Origin: Harmothoe impar
Lineage: Eukaryota; Annelida; Polychaeta; Phyllodocida; Polynoidae
Reading direction: 5' to 3'
Assembly: GCA_947462335.1 (NCBI GenBank)
Contig: OX381720.1
Coordinates: forward strand, 60,722,233 to 60,786,232
Length of the DNA stretch: 64,000 bases
The notes under the pieces were generated by a model. The model did no database searches. It worked only from the letters and a program-made list of their open reading frames with translations, and had not been told where the DNA came from. Each line of letters starts with the position of its first letter. The stretch's first letter is position 1. The translations under genes were made by a program, and so were the position numbers. This document shows positions 33,513-43,400 of the stretch, in pieces.

Positions 33513-34135
33513 GCCACAGTTTTAACAATAAGTATGATCGGTTATTACCTTTCTTGCTTTAAATTCAAAGTATCTTTCACAGTCATAGATTTTAACGAGA
33601 CCCCAAGATTGGTGCCATACTCTTGTTAAGATCCCTAGCCATGAACTTCTTTCCCATCTGTGCAAGCATTGTTGCAGGGACATGACTTATTTTGTTGAGG
33701 GGACCCTTGTTTTGCCCCCCCCCCCCTTCAAAAGGGGTCCAAATCTTTTTGGCCTCCCCTTCAAGTGGTCCAAATTGTCCTCCCCCGCCACAAAATCCAC
33801 TAACCCCCCCCCCCATATTGTTAAAAAATGACTACTACCCTAATTGTTAAAAAACACCAGCCTACATCACTCACTGTCAGAGAACAGATCACCCAACCTG
33901 TGCCGCAGAACCAGCCACCAAGAACAAAAACACATTAGCTTATTTCAACTTTTTATTTATTTTCCTCCCCCCACCCACCCAATCTGTCAGACCTTCCCGA
34001 AGTGACCTGTGCCGACTGCAGTAGTGGGCAGCACAAGTGACAGACAAGTTCCGGTGCGTGTTTGTAACCGGCTGATTACATACACACACCCGATGCAACG
34101 CAAGGCCTCAGCGTCTCCCACAACCCTGTACCGGC
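33513..34135. other. No gene recognised; C/G homopolymers
   Basis: C-runs near 33715 and 33806 and a pyrimidine patch near 33965. Nothing else supported. Confidence 0.35.
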
Positions 34136-34372
34136 TGCATCATGCCTCATAGTCTCATGTGTCGTCATGATGCACCAATGCAGCTGGGGGGAGTAACTCA
34201 CCAGCACCTGATTTGTGCATCATGTCGACTTGTAGGGAGTGTATCAGCACTGCAGGGTCGGCATGATGCATTAATGCAGTCCTGGGCCAATTCCGCGCCA
34301 GCGCTGCATTCATGCATCATGATGAGAAAAGGGTATGATACATTGAAGCAGTGTGCTGCACTTAAAGGGTTA
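34136..34372. mobile_element. piggyBac-like MITE, degraded left end
   Basis: Family words GTCATGATGCACCAATGCAGC, GAGTAACTCACCAGC and GCATTCATGCATCATGATG precede a good right end, CTTAAAGGGTTA. Confidence 0.55.
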
Positions 34373-34519
34373 CCCCCCCCCCACCCCTCTTATCGATAGC
34401 CTCTCTGCTTTTCCTCTAAATAGTTTTTCTCCGGTGCTCGGCCCGAGTCACGAACGTTGTGGTTTGCGTCTTGACAGGTTACTATCGATTGGCAAAGCTT
34501 ATAGTGAGGGTACAACCAG

Positions 34520-35065
34520 GGCAATAGTGGTGGGTGGTGGGTGGTAGGAGGGGGGCAGGGGGCAGGGGGGGAGGGCAGACAGGGCAGACAGGGCAATAGT
34601 GGTGGGTGGTGGGTGGTAGGAGGGGGGCAGGGGGCAGGGGGGGAGGGCAGACAGGGCAGACAGGGCAATAGTGGTGGGTGGTGGGTGGTAGGAGGGGGGC
34701 AGGGGGCAGGGGGGGAGGGCAGACAGGGCAGACAGGGCAATAGTGGTGGGTGGTGGGGGGGGGGGGCAGGGGGGGAGGGCAGACCGGGCAATCTATAGTG
34801 GTGGGTGGTGGGTGGTGGGGGCAGGGGCAGGGGGGGAGGGCAGACAGGGCAATAGTGGTGTGTGGTGGGTGGTGGGTGGTGGGGGGCAGGGGGCAGGGGG
34901 GGGGGGAGGGCAGACAGGGCAATAGTAGTGGGTGGTGGGAAGGGGCAGGGGGTGGGAGGGGGGCAGGGCAATAGTGATGGGTGGTGGTTGGGTGGTGGGT
35001 GCGGAGGCTACAACAAGGGCAATAGTGGTGGGTGGTGGGAGGGGGCAGGGGGGCAGACAGGGGAC
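34520..35065. repeat. 72-bp G-rich minisatellite
   Basis: The unit begins GGGCAATAGTGGTGGGTGG and includes GGGGGGCAGGGGGCAGG and GGGCAGACAGGGCAGACA. The first three units have an exact 72-bp spacing; later ones are shortened. All long frames are repeat artefacts. Confidence 0.9.
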
Positions 35066-35174
35066 AGAGGAAGGACGGAGCGAATGGAGGAAGGTACCGA
35101 CGAAGGGGAACAAATAAACTAATGAACTAAGCAATGAACGAATGTATGAATGAATGAACGAAATTACACGTGAG

Positions 35175-35813
35175 CAGGTAGGGGACAGGAACACCTTTTT
35201 GGGACGTACTACTTTTGTGGAACAGTCCTGTTAAGTAGACTATACCAGTATTGTGGTACTGTGCATGGTTTTGGGGTGTACCATTTAATTGGTACATTTG
35301 GTGTGATCATTAGACCATAACCATTAGCCCATGACAAGGTCTGCAGCTCCCTCAGTACCTTATCAGTAATCACAGAACAATGGGTACTATCTATACAAAC
35401 ACTGTGGGTATGGTTTGGAAAGAAAATCCCACTTTTTCTCAATATTTTCCCAATTTGTGACCTTACCCTTCCATTAAAAGATAAAACCAAAACGCAGAGT
35501 GATAGATCAGTGTCTAAGCTACTACTCTGTATGCTTATTTTTATCAGCAAATGTAACAGAAAATTCGGAAATTGATTTTGCTGGGTCTCTATGGGACTGT
35601 TTTAAGAATGTGGCTTGTTCAATGTATGTTATCTGAATAAATATAAATTATAGTAGTTTGTAAATAGGCTAGTGTATAGATTGAAATATCCTATTTCCAA
35701 TGGTACCATACATGATATATAGTGCATTAGGATTACAAGAGAAATCTTATGTAAATGCCTAAATATACTGATGCTGGTGGGCAGGCCACTATACTAGTAC
35801 GGCCTAGATGGTG
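35175..35813. repeat. Dispersed repeat, left part, interrupted by E2
   Basis: Matches 29815-30441 closely. The repeat resumes after E2 at 47433. This supplies independent proof that E2 is an insertion. Confidence 0.7.
35808..35813. repeat. Left target-site duplication of E2 (ATGGTG)
   Basis: ATGGTG immediately before AGTAGTATAG; identical to 47427-47432. Confidence 0.9.
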
Positions 35814-36235
35814 AGTAGTATAGTATGTATCGGAACGGGACTATAGTTAAGTACTGTTTATTACTCAATCGACCTGCAGCCAATCAGAGGCCTCCATTTG
35901 GTCACGTGACCGGAAGTGACCTACTTAGGGGATTAGTGGTGAGGTCACGTGACCTAGTTAGCCAATCAGAGGCCGCCATTTGGTCACGTGACCGGAAGTG
36001 AGGTCATATGACCTACTTATGGACCGGAAGTGACGTCATATGACCTACTTAGGGGACCGGAAGTGACCTACTTTAGGATCACGTGACCGGAAGTGACCTG
36101 ATGAGTCACGTGACCGGAAGTGACGTCACATGACCTAATGGCCAACCAGAAGTGAGTGACCTGATTGAGGATCACGTGACCGGAAGTGACCTGATTGATC
36201 ACGTGACCGGAAGAAGAAGAAGAAGTGACGTCACG
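35814..36235. repeat. E2 left terminal inverted repeat
   Basis: The first ~115 bp match the right end with two or so differences, then similarity continues with indels. The region is a dense array of CACGTG E-boxes (seven), CCGGAAG ETS-like words (eight), TGACGTCA CRE-like words and CCAATCAGAGG NF-Y-like words (two). Composite ACCGGAAGTGACGTCA appears repeatedly. Confidence 0.8.
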
Positions 36236-36885
36236 CGACTTAATGAAGAGATGAGCGTCTTTAAGGGGTCACGCGCTTTAAAATGTGATATCTTTTTTTT
36301 TTTGGAGGAGGAGGAGGAGGAGGAGAGGAGGAGGAGGAGGCGAGTCTCTTATTTTTTTCGGTAAACTAATAAAAAACACTACGATATAAGTTTTTGTTTT
36401 TTTTCATTTTTTATTGTTTTACGAGCGACTGGAAGTGACTTATTGAACTAGGTAGAAGCGTTCTTTAGAGTGTATAAAGGGGGGGGGGGAGGGGAGAGGA
36501 GGGGAGGGGAGGGAAGGGGAGGGGGGCCCCTTTAAGATGCATGGGGAGGGGGGCGCTTTTAGGATGCATGGGGCGAGTGGTGGGGGGGGGAGGGGGGGAG
36601 GGGGGAGGGGGGCACTCTAGGGGGGTGGGGGGGCACTCTAAGGGGCGTTTGTCTCTTTTAAGAAAAAAAGAAAAGAAAAAGATTTCAATCGAGAGACACG
36701 CTTCTTCCTCTCGAGAGGAAGAAGCGTGTCTCTTCGTTTTTTTTTGTTTATCACGTGCTTCGATGAGGCGATCAGCTGCGACTGGAGGAAGTGACACTTT
36801 AAGAGGGCGCGCGTCTTAATTGTTATGATATTTTTTTTTTTTTACTTACTAATAAAGAAGACGTATGAAAATAAAACACAACAAT
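36236..36885. other. E2 left subterminal region with simple repeats and a perfect palindrome
   Basis: Contains (GAG)n near 36303-36345, G-runs at 36480-36640, a perfect 42-bp palindrome at 36692-36733 (centre TCGA), and an inverted homologue of the right subterminal region: AAGAAGACGTATGAAAATAA near 36854 is mirrored near 46900. Most of 36240-36790 has no partner on the right and may be an expansion. Confidence 0.6.
36692..36733. repeat. Perfect 42-bp palindrome
   Basis: AGAGACACGCTTCTTCCTCTC followed immediately by its exact reverse complement. It would extrude as a loopless cruciform or form a stable RNA hairpin. It is unique in the element and just inside the left TIR. Confidence 0.85.
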
Positions 36886-37626
36886 TCACATGTCCGTCGT
36901 TCTCGTTGTTTCTTGCTTGATAAAGTCAAGTAATATCGCGATGCCGAGGTCAAACTTTCCCATGTCCTCAGTCAACACTCGAAGGAGTTCAAAAGGTGTA
37001 CCGCCGGCACCGTCAGCTTCATCTTGCCACATTTTCAACACTCGGAAGGCCCACTCAGCGGGACTTCCTCCGTATTCGCATTCTTCAGCGATCTTATCTA
37101 ACCTCTCAGGCGACAATTTTAAATGGTCCCCCACCTCTTTCCACCTGCTACCTAGACGTCTGCCGAGGGTGCCCAAGTGCTTATGCATCGCGCGCGAGTC
37201 GGGGTTTTCGAAATCCAACCCCTGTCTGTGGAGAAGGGACATCCACTGAGCCAACAGTTCCACGCGTCTAATGCGGGTGAAGACGCGACCGAGCTCTCCC
37301 CATCTATGACGATGCGGGGTTTCACCCCACCAGACTCGGAACATCGCCGTACACAGCTCCTCCGGTGTCTTGACACTGCGCTCTACTAGAGCAACCATAC
37401 GGGCGGCGGTAACTTTTAAGCTACTGCCCAACTCTCTCCAACAGCCGCTCAACTCTTTACCTAGTTGACGAAGCAAGGCGTCGCTATAGGCTAACCGCCG
37501 CTGTCCTACCTCTCTGTTCTCCCCATCGGTCTGCCTCGCGCGTCTCACGTCGTCAAGCCGCATTAACTTTTTTTCAGGTGGACAAGGCGGTGAAGGCGAG
37601 CTTGAAAGTGGAATAGCTTGAGCCAT
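36886..37626 (-). CDS. Tandem death-domain protein (246 aa) of E2
   Basis: Two six-helix death-domain-like segments fill the protein. The first covers about residues 48-130 (LLRQLGKELSGCWRELGSSL, then a Trp-rich W99-W100 and W109). The second covers about residues 148-235 (LGRRLGSRWKEVGDHLKLS, W162, then VLKMW at 196-200 and LLRVLTEDMGKFDLGIAIL). The spacing of LG, W, the L-S-x-E-x-L turn and the late W matches the death-domain pattern in host adaptors and receptors. A Pro/Ser-rich, basic leader (1-45) precedes them. No catalytic or membrane segment is seen. Death domains assemble apoptotic and innate-immune complexes by homotypic contact, so a mobile element encoding only such domains suggests interference with host signalling; that is inference. 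The upstream TATA at 37765-37772 supports real expression. The ATG at 37626 is preceded by a GGC-repeat leader. Confidence 0.8.
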   Translation of the reverse strand: MAQAIPLSSSPSPPCPPEKKLMRLDDVRRARQTDGENREVGQRRLAYSDALLRQLGKELSGCWRELGSSLKVTAARMVALVERSVKTPEELCTAMFRVWWGETPHRHRWGELGRVFTRIRRVELLAQWMSLLHRQGLDFENPDSRAMHKHLGTLGRRLGSRWKEVGDHLKLSPERLDKIAEECEYGGSPAEWAFRVLKMWQDEADGAGGTPFELLRVLTEDMGKFDLGIAILLDFIKQETTRTTDM

Positions 37627-37639
37627 CTCGTCTCGTCTT

Positions 37640-37640
37640 G

Positions 37641-37701
<61 letters not shown>

Positions 37702-37705
37702 TGGT
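37640..37705. repeat. GGC triplet repeat in the leader of the death-domain gene
   Basis: About twenty GGC or GGT triplets on the plus strand lie directly upstream of the minus-strand ATG, so a transcript would carry a GCC-rich 5-prime leader. Confidence 0.9.
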
Positions 37706-37764
37706 GGTAGTAGACGTTACTGTGGTCAGAGGCGATATGGTTTTTTTCCAACAGAAATCAGAGC

Positions 37765-37772
37765 TTTTTATA
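37765..37772 (-). promoter_or_regulatory. TATA box of the death-domain gene
   Basis: Reads TATAAAAA on the minus strand, within CTGTATAAAAAGCTC, about 140 bp upstream of the ATG at 37626. Confidence 0.55.
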
Positions 37773-37849
37773 CAGAGGGAGTTTAATCCCATTTCCAACA
37801 GCACTCCAGCTGTGTAGCGACCTATCCGCATGACGCTTTTTCAACCGCT

Positions 37850-38640
37850 CCGCTCCTTAAGAGCTTAGATGACGAGGGGTGTGTCATCGCTATCCGTGGA
37901 GACCAGCTGAAAACGGTGTTTCTTCCTCATCCATAGCCTTACCTCCTACCCCCTACCTGAGGACGTCTCCCTCCCTCTGACATTCATTGTAACAAACGTC
38001 AGAGGTCAGGTGAAAATCGGATTTTTTTCATGCACAGCCTTAGTCAGCTGTCACCCCTCCCTATTGAACTAGCCGGCCACCGCCTGGCCGGCCCGGTCTA
38101 CTCACCACGGCAGGAGGTGGTGATTTTTTTTTTGTCTTACACTTAAGTCGCTCACCACATGCACACGCCTCTACTCACAGACAGACATGTTCGTCTTAGG
38201 GGGGTCCTGCTTCACGCCACACGCCTCCTGTAGTTTTTTTTTGTATACACACTCTAAGCTCATCACCGTTAATCCTTTATACAGCTAACGCGCGCTGAAT
38301 GGCTGAACAGGGTGGTAAGTGGCTTAGCTCATGACAGTGGATCCCTCAAAAAAAAAAGAGGGGAAAGGGATCCAGCTGAAAACGTCATACCTTATGTCTT
38401 TGTGAATGGCCGCCGGTCAGTCGACGGCAGCAACCGCTTAATCCTTTATACAGCTAATGCACGTTGAATTGCTGAACAGGGTGGTAAGCGGCTTAGCTCA
38501 TGACAGTCGATCTCTCAAAAAGGGGGGAAAGGGATCCAGCTGAAAACGTCATGCCTTATGTCTTTTGTTTCTCTTTGTGAATGGCCGCCGGCCAGCCGGC
38601 GGCAGCTGAACAGGGTCAGTAAGTAGCTTAGCTCTAGAAG
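37850..38640. promoter_or_regulatory. Divergent control region of E2 with iterated modules shared with E1
   Basis: This non-coding stretch separates the divergent death-domain and PC4-like genes. It holds CAGCTGAAAAC words at about 37908, 38374, 38538 and a variant at 38009, two copies of a ~170-bp block containing TAATCCTTTATACAGCTAA and GGTGGTAAG-GGCTTAGCTCATG (about 38269 and 38451), and the E1-type module with CACTCACCACGGC (E2: TACTCACCACGGC), ACACTTAAGTCGCTCACCAC and TGTATACACACTCTAAG (38095-38265). Shared order and wording with E1 indicate common regulation of both elements. Confidence 0.65.
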
Positions 38641-38650
38641 CGAGAAGGCG

Positions 38651-38658
38651 TATATAAG
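38651..38658 (+). promoter_or_regulatory. TATA box of the PC4-like gene
   Basis: TATATAAG within GGCGTATATAAGGGG, 59 bp before the chosen ATG, followed by an initiator-like TTCACTCACTCATTC. The surrounding 40 bp are conserved in E1 at about 21752-21795. Confidence 0.65.
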
Positions 38659-38716
38659 GGGTCTGGAAACCTCCATTCACTCACTCATTCTTTTGCTGCT
38701 CTCTACAGTCACCACC

Positions 38717-40291
38717 ATGAGCAAAAGACAACACCTAGCGCCGTCCAAGAACAAGAAGACTACGCGGAACAGCGCTCGTTTAGCGTCAGTGCCTCCTCTT
38801 GCTACTGAAAATGAGACTACCGCCGCAGCCGCTTGGTCTTATCACCCTCCCGCTGTAGCGAGCGCTCGCGGCAGTAGTAGTAGTAGTAGCAGTAGTAGTA
38901 GCAGTAGTAGTACTAGTAGTAGTAGTAGTAGTAGTAGTAGTACTACTGGTAGTAGTCGTCGTGCTAGCGACGTTGTTACACTCGCGACGGTACACGTTGC
39001 TGCTAAGCGCGCTGCCGCTGCTACTGCCGCCCCGCCTGCTGCGGCTGCTGCTGCTGCTGCACCTGCTATCGCTGCGCCTGCTACTGCTGCGCCTGCTGAG
39101 GCTGCTGCGCCTGCTGCTGCTGCTGCTGCTGCTGCTGCTTCTGCTGCACCTGCTGCTACCGCTACTACTACTGACGACAACGCTCCTGGCACAGCGCAGT
39201 ACTGGCAACCGGGTTTTTACCTCCCCACTACTGTTGATGACTTTGATGACCTGCCGCACGTTGCACAGCCCCTCTCCTCCACCACTACATCGACCGACGC
39301 CCTCGACGCCGCTCGCGCTGAGAGTGACAGCTATTCGGACACTCAGCCCCTAAACCGAGAAGAAGAGGAGGAGGAGGAGGAGGAGGAGGAGCAGCAGCAA
39401 CAGGGTGAGACAGAGAACGACGCTGACGACGAGGCGTACGAACAACCCGAAGGGAAAGGGGTGGGCGGTACGTTTTTCGGCTTCCCTCTTCGACCTTTCG
39501 ACCTCACTTCCTCCACTAGTAGCGTCCCGTCCGGTCCGTGGCGACTGCCCTCACCGCCACCTTACGAGGGCGGCGGCGCTTCATCTTCTACCGCTACACT
39601 CAGCACCGACGGCGTGTGGCTGCGCTGTTCCAACAACGAGGCCTCGGATACCACCAGCGCTGACGCTGCTCCTGCTATCGGTTCTGCTGCTGATTCAGCT
39701 CACGCTGATGGTGTTACTCATCCTGCGGGTGTGAAACGTTCTAAGGTGAGTTCCAGAACAACAAGGCCTAGTAAGAAGAGAAAAATACAAGAAAAAGAAC
39801 GAGATGGACGAGAAGAAGCAGAGAAAACCTTCTCCCGTCTTCTCGGGTTAGAGTTCTGCTTAGACGGAGCTTTGACGCTGGAGATCTGGGAGGACGTGGC
39901 TAGACTGTCTAGGAGGCCGCGCTACACAAAAGACGGCCAGGTGAAAGAGGCGTCTCTGACCAGAAGCAAGAGAGTGCACTTCACGGCCGACGCGCTGCGC
40001 GAGCTAATAGCACGCATCGCCGATATCCGCGCAGTGGTGCGCATACGCGACACAGCGGCCGCGCAAGGAAAACCTAATCACACCCCCTGGTTCGCAGTGC
40101 TGGATGAGGAGGGCGAAGTGTACGCAGCTGTGAGCTACTACAGCGGTAAGAACCTCGTCCACGTGCGCAAGTACGAAGGTCCTGACAAAAAACCCACACA
40201 GCAGGGAGTGACGCTGTCCGCCAGAGCGCTCAAAGAGTTGGATGACAAAACAGAGATCATTCTGAAATATCTCGGCATAGATTCGGAATGA
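38717..40291 (+). CDS. PC4-like ssDNA-binding-domain protein (524 aa) of E2
   Basis: The start at 38717 (ACCACCATGA) is favoured over the upstream in-frame codon at 38693 by its strong Kozak context; it gives MSKRQ. Layout: basic N-terminus; Ser-rich tract (about 52-76); Ala-rich tract (about 95-152); acidic Glu/Gln tract (about 214-232); a lysine-rich nuclear-signal-like PSKKRKIQ near 350; and a C-terminal domain. Residues about 458-520 (VYAAVSYYSGKNLVHVRKY, then KPTQQGVTLSARALKEL) follow the PC4/Sub1 pattern of a beta sheet with V-x-I/V-R-x-Y, then P-T-x-x-G-V/I-S/T-L and a final helix. PC4-family domains bind single-stranded DNA and melted promoters, so a role in replication beside the polymerase or in late transcription is likely. 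The low-complexity half is unusual for PC4 proteins, which are normally small. The polymerase gene begins 200 bp downstream on the same strand. Confidence 0.75.
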   Translation: MSKRQHLAPSKNKKTTRNSARLASVPPLATENETTAAAAWSYHPPAVASARGSSSSSSSSSSSSSTSSSSSSSSSTTGSSRRASDVVTLATVHVAAKRAAAATAAPPAAAAAAAAPAIAAPATAAPAEAAAPAAAAAAAAASAAPAATATTTDDNAPGTAQYWQPGFYLPTTVDDFDDLPHVAQPLSSTTTSTDALDAARAESDSYSDTQPLNREEEEEEEEEEEQQQQGETENDADDEAYEQPEGKGVGGTFFGFPLRPFDLTSSTSSVPSGPWRLPSPPPYEGGGASSSTATLSTDGVWLRCSNNEASDTTSADAAPAIGSAADSAHADGVTHPAGVKRSKVSSRTTRPSKKRKIQEKERDGREEAEKTFSRLLGLEFCLDGALTLEIWEDVARLSRRPRYTKDGQVKEASLTRSKRVHFTADALRELIARIADIRAVVRIRDTAAAQGKPNHTPWFAVLDEEGEVYAAVSYYSGKNLVHVRKYEGPDKKPTQQGVTLSARALKELDDKTEIILKYLGIDSE

Positions 40292-40306
40292 GAGACGCTC
40301 AACGCT

Positions 40307-40310
<4 letters not shown>

Positions 40311-40347
<37 letters not shown>

Positions 40348-40460
40348 CGTTTGACGTACGCTGTATGAGACAGACAGACGGATACACAGACAGCAGACAG
40401 AAAGATAAATAGATAGATAGATAGACAGATAGATTGATAGATAGATAGATAGTTAGACGG
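40311..40460. repeat. CA and GATA microsatellites between the PC4-like and polymerase genes
   Basis: (CA)n at about 40313-40346 and (GATA)n at about 40404-40452. No AATAAA or TATA box was seen in the 200-bp spacer, so the polymerase may be on a shared transcript or use a TATA-less promoter. Confidence 0.85.
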
Positions 40461-40491
40461 CTAAGTAGTTGGTAACTGAGTGAAAAAAAAC

Positions 40492-43400
40492 ATGACACAG
40501 TACGTATGCGAAAAGTGTTTCAAAATGTTTAAAAGACCGTACAACCACGAGAGACACGTAGAAAATTGTAGAGTAGTACCTAAGTTTTGCCCTCTATGCG
40601 GCGAAGGCGATTGCCGAAAGATCGCCTGTCGACGCGAATCTCTGGACGGGGTGACCGTCCCTCCGCGCATATGTGCTGTACCGAACGGGGAGGAAACGTT
40701 CACGGCGAATTGGCCTGCGATACAAACGGGCGTCAGGATGCACGGGACTCGCGTGAGTGTAACAAACTTCAGGCTACCAACCGGCGAGTTGAGTGACGCT
40801 GTAGATACTATGCGTCGCATTCACTTGACACAAAGATTCAGATACAAAGTGGGTTTCTCGGTAGGCTTACTCTTACAACACAGAGAAGACAAGAGCAAAC
40901 TGCGCTACTTTCACGCCTCCCAGAACAACGCAACTCTCATACAACCGCTCCCTACTATAACTAATTCAGAAACTTTGGAAGAGCTCCTCTCAAAGATGGA
41001 AAACACCGTCGCTTGCGAGGAAGTACGGAAACTTTGCGACGCTGACACCAAGTGGCACGTTCTTTTTCCTACCAATTTGAACATTTGCGTTTACATGGGA
41101 CCGGGGGATTTCCCCATAGGCGGTAGGATCACTCAGGCCGGTCGAGTTGGAAAGAGAAGCGGCGTGTTAGATTTTCCCAACAAGGACAACCTCTGCATCT
41201 TCCGCTGCATTTCCTTTCACTTATACAACACCAGCAAGCGCGCTTCAGATTTGTTACGTCAGTTCTGTCCCGCTGCCACACCTGAATCCTTTCCGGGTCT
41301 GAACATCCGCGACTTACCCGCGTTAGAGAACTTGTTTGACGTACAGATAGCGGTTTACACCGCGTCGCGTCAAGTGCCGGGGCGGAAGTTGAGAAGACGC
41401 GTTACTCTGATCAGACCGCCTTCCAGAACTCTGGCCGCCCGAGGTAAAGTCAACCTACACCTGACGGCGAAAGGCGGTTTGCACGTCTCTCTCGTCACGG
41501 ACTTCAACGCGTACGCGGGCATATACGAATGTTGCAAGTGTAAGGCGGCGTTCACCACCGAGTTCTTGCTGAAGAGACACAGGAACCAGCTTTCCTCTTG
41601 CCGACAAGTCAAGTTGCGCTACGTAGGTGGCATCTACCAAAATTCGAGAACGATTTTCGAAGCGCTAGCAGACTTCTCCATTTTTCCCCCCGACGGACAT
41701 TCCGGAATCTACCCTTACAAGATCGCCTTCGATTTCGAGGCTTTCTTCAGACCGTGCAAAGAACCGTCGACGGAACACGTGTCCCTGCTGTGGGATCACG
41801 TCCCTTTGTCGGCTAGCGTCGCATCCGACTTTCCGGGGTGGGAGGGGCCCGTCTGCTTCGTCAGAGAATCCGACGCAGATTCCGATCCCTTGTTGGACCG
41901 AGTTTTAAATCACATAAACGAGAACGCCAAAGTCATCGGGGAAGCTGTGCTAGAACTTTACCGACCGACCTTAGCGAAGTTAGATGCGGCGATAGGTGAA
42001 GCTCTCCTGCTGGAGGAGGCGACGTTCACCCCTTCTCCAGGCGGCTTCGCTGCGGCTCAGACCAGACACCCGTTAGTTCAACTGAAGAAGCGTCTTCTGA
42101 GATACATCCGTCAAGCTCCAGTCGTGGGCTTCAACTCGGGGCGTTACGACTTGAACCTGATCAAAATACGCCTTCACTCGTTCTTCGCCTCCGGAGACCG
42201 AAGAAACCAAGAATTCAGCGTCATAAAGAGAAGCAATCAATACTTGGCGGTTTACACACAGCACACGGTTTTCTTGGACGTAGTCAACTATTTGGCACCC
42301 GGTTACAACTACGCGACCTATTTGCGAGCTTTCACCAGGAACGAAGAGAAAGGTCACTTTCCTTACGAATGGATGACGTCTACCAGGAAACTGGCAAACA
42401 GAACGCTGCCACCGAGATCGGCTTTCGACAGCGAGCTGACGGGCGTCAAAATGTCCGAATCCGACTACGCCGCATGTCAGAAAGTTTGGTCCGACGAGAA
42501 GATGCAAACTATGGAAGACTACTTGATCCACTACAACAACAAAGACGTCAAACCTTTCATAGAAGCTCTGAAAAATCACGCTAAATTTTTCCAAGATCGC
42601 GGCATTGACATGTTGAAAGACGGAGTTTCTCTCGCCGGTTTGACTTTACGGTTCCTCTTCCAAAACCTAGAAGACGCGTTCACAACGTTCCCCCAGTTCG
42701 ACGCCGTCCTCCACGCTCTGATCAAAGAAAATCTAGTCGGCGGTCCTTCCATCATCTTCCATAGATTTCACGAGAAGGGCACCACGCGGATAAGGGAGCA
42801 CAAGTACGGCGAAGAAGCGAGACCGTGCCAACACATCCTAGGACTAGACGCTAACTCTCTGTACTTGCGCTGCATGAGCGAAGCGCACTGCACGGGCTAT
42901 TACGCGGTGAGACGGCCCGAGACCGAGTTCAAGCCCGAAATTAGGCAAAGAAACTCTCACAGCGCTTTGGAGTGGTTACGCTTCGTAGAGCACGACCGCG
43001 ACGTGAAACTGCGCCACGCTTTGAACGGCGGCGAGATGGTTGTAGGCTGTCGGAGAATTCGCGTGGACGGGTTTCACGCGGCCTCTAATACGGTTTTCCA
43101 GTTTCACGGGTGTTGGTTCCACGCTCACGAGTGCATACCGTCGCACCGATATCAGTGCGCTTCACTGAGAGAGGAGAGACGCGACAGAACGACCAGAGTA
43201 AGCGCTTACTTGAAAGCGCTAGGTCACAAGCTGGTCGTCGTGTGGGAGTGCGAATGGCGAGAGATGAAGCGTCGAGATGAGCGGGTCAAGGCCTCCCAAC
43301 AACGCTGGAAGGTTGACGCTTTGAAAGTGTCTCGAAACGCGATGAGCGAGAGCGACATCCTTTCCGCTGTGAAAGAGGAGAAAATGTTCGGTTTAGTTCA

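Noticed and set aside
34390..35194. Pro/Cys-rich and Gly-rich frames
   Set aside because: Both strands of the 72-bp G-rich minisatellite.
38786..39353. Overlapping frames inside the PC4-like gene (Ser-, Ala- and Leu-rich)
   Set aside because: Shadows of triplet-repeat coding sequence in the true frame.
40480..40491. GTG start for the polymerase
   Set aside because: Eukaryotic context; the ATG twelve bases downstream is preferred.
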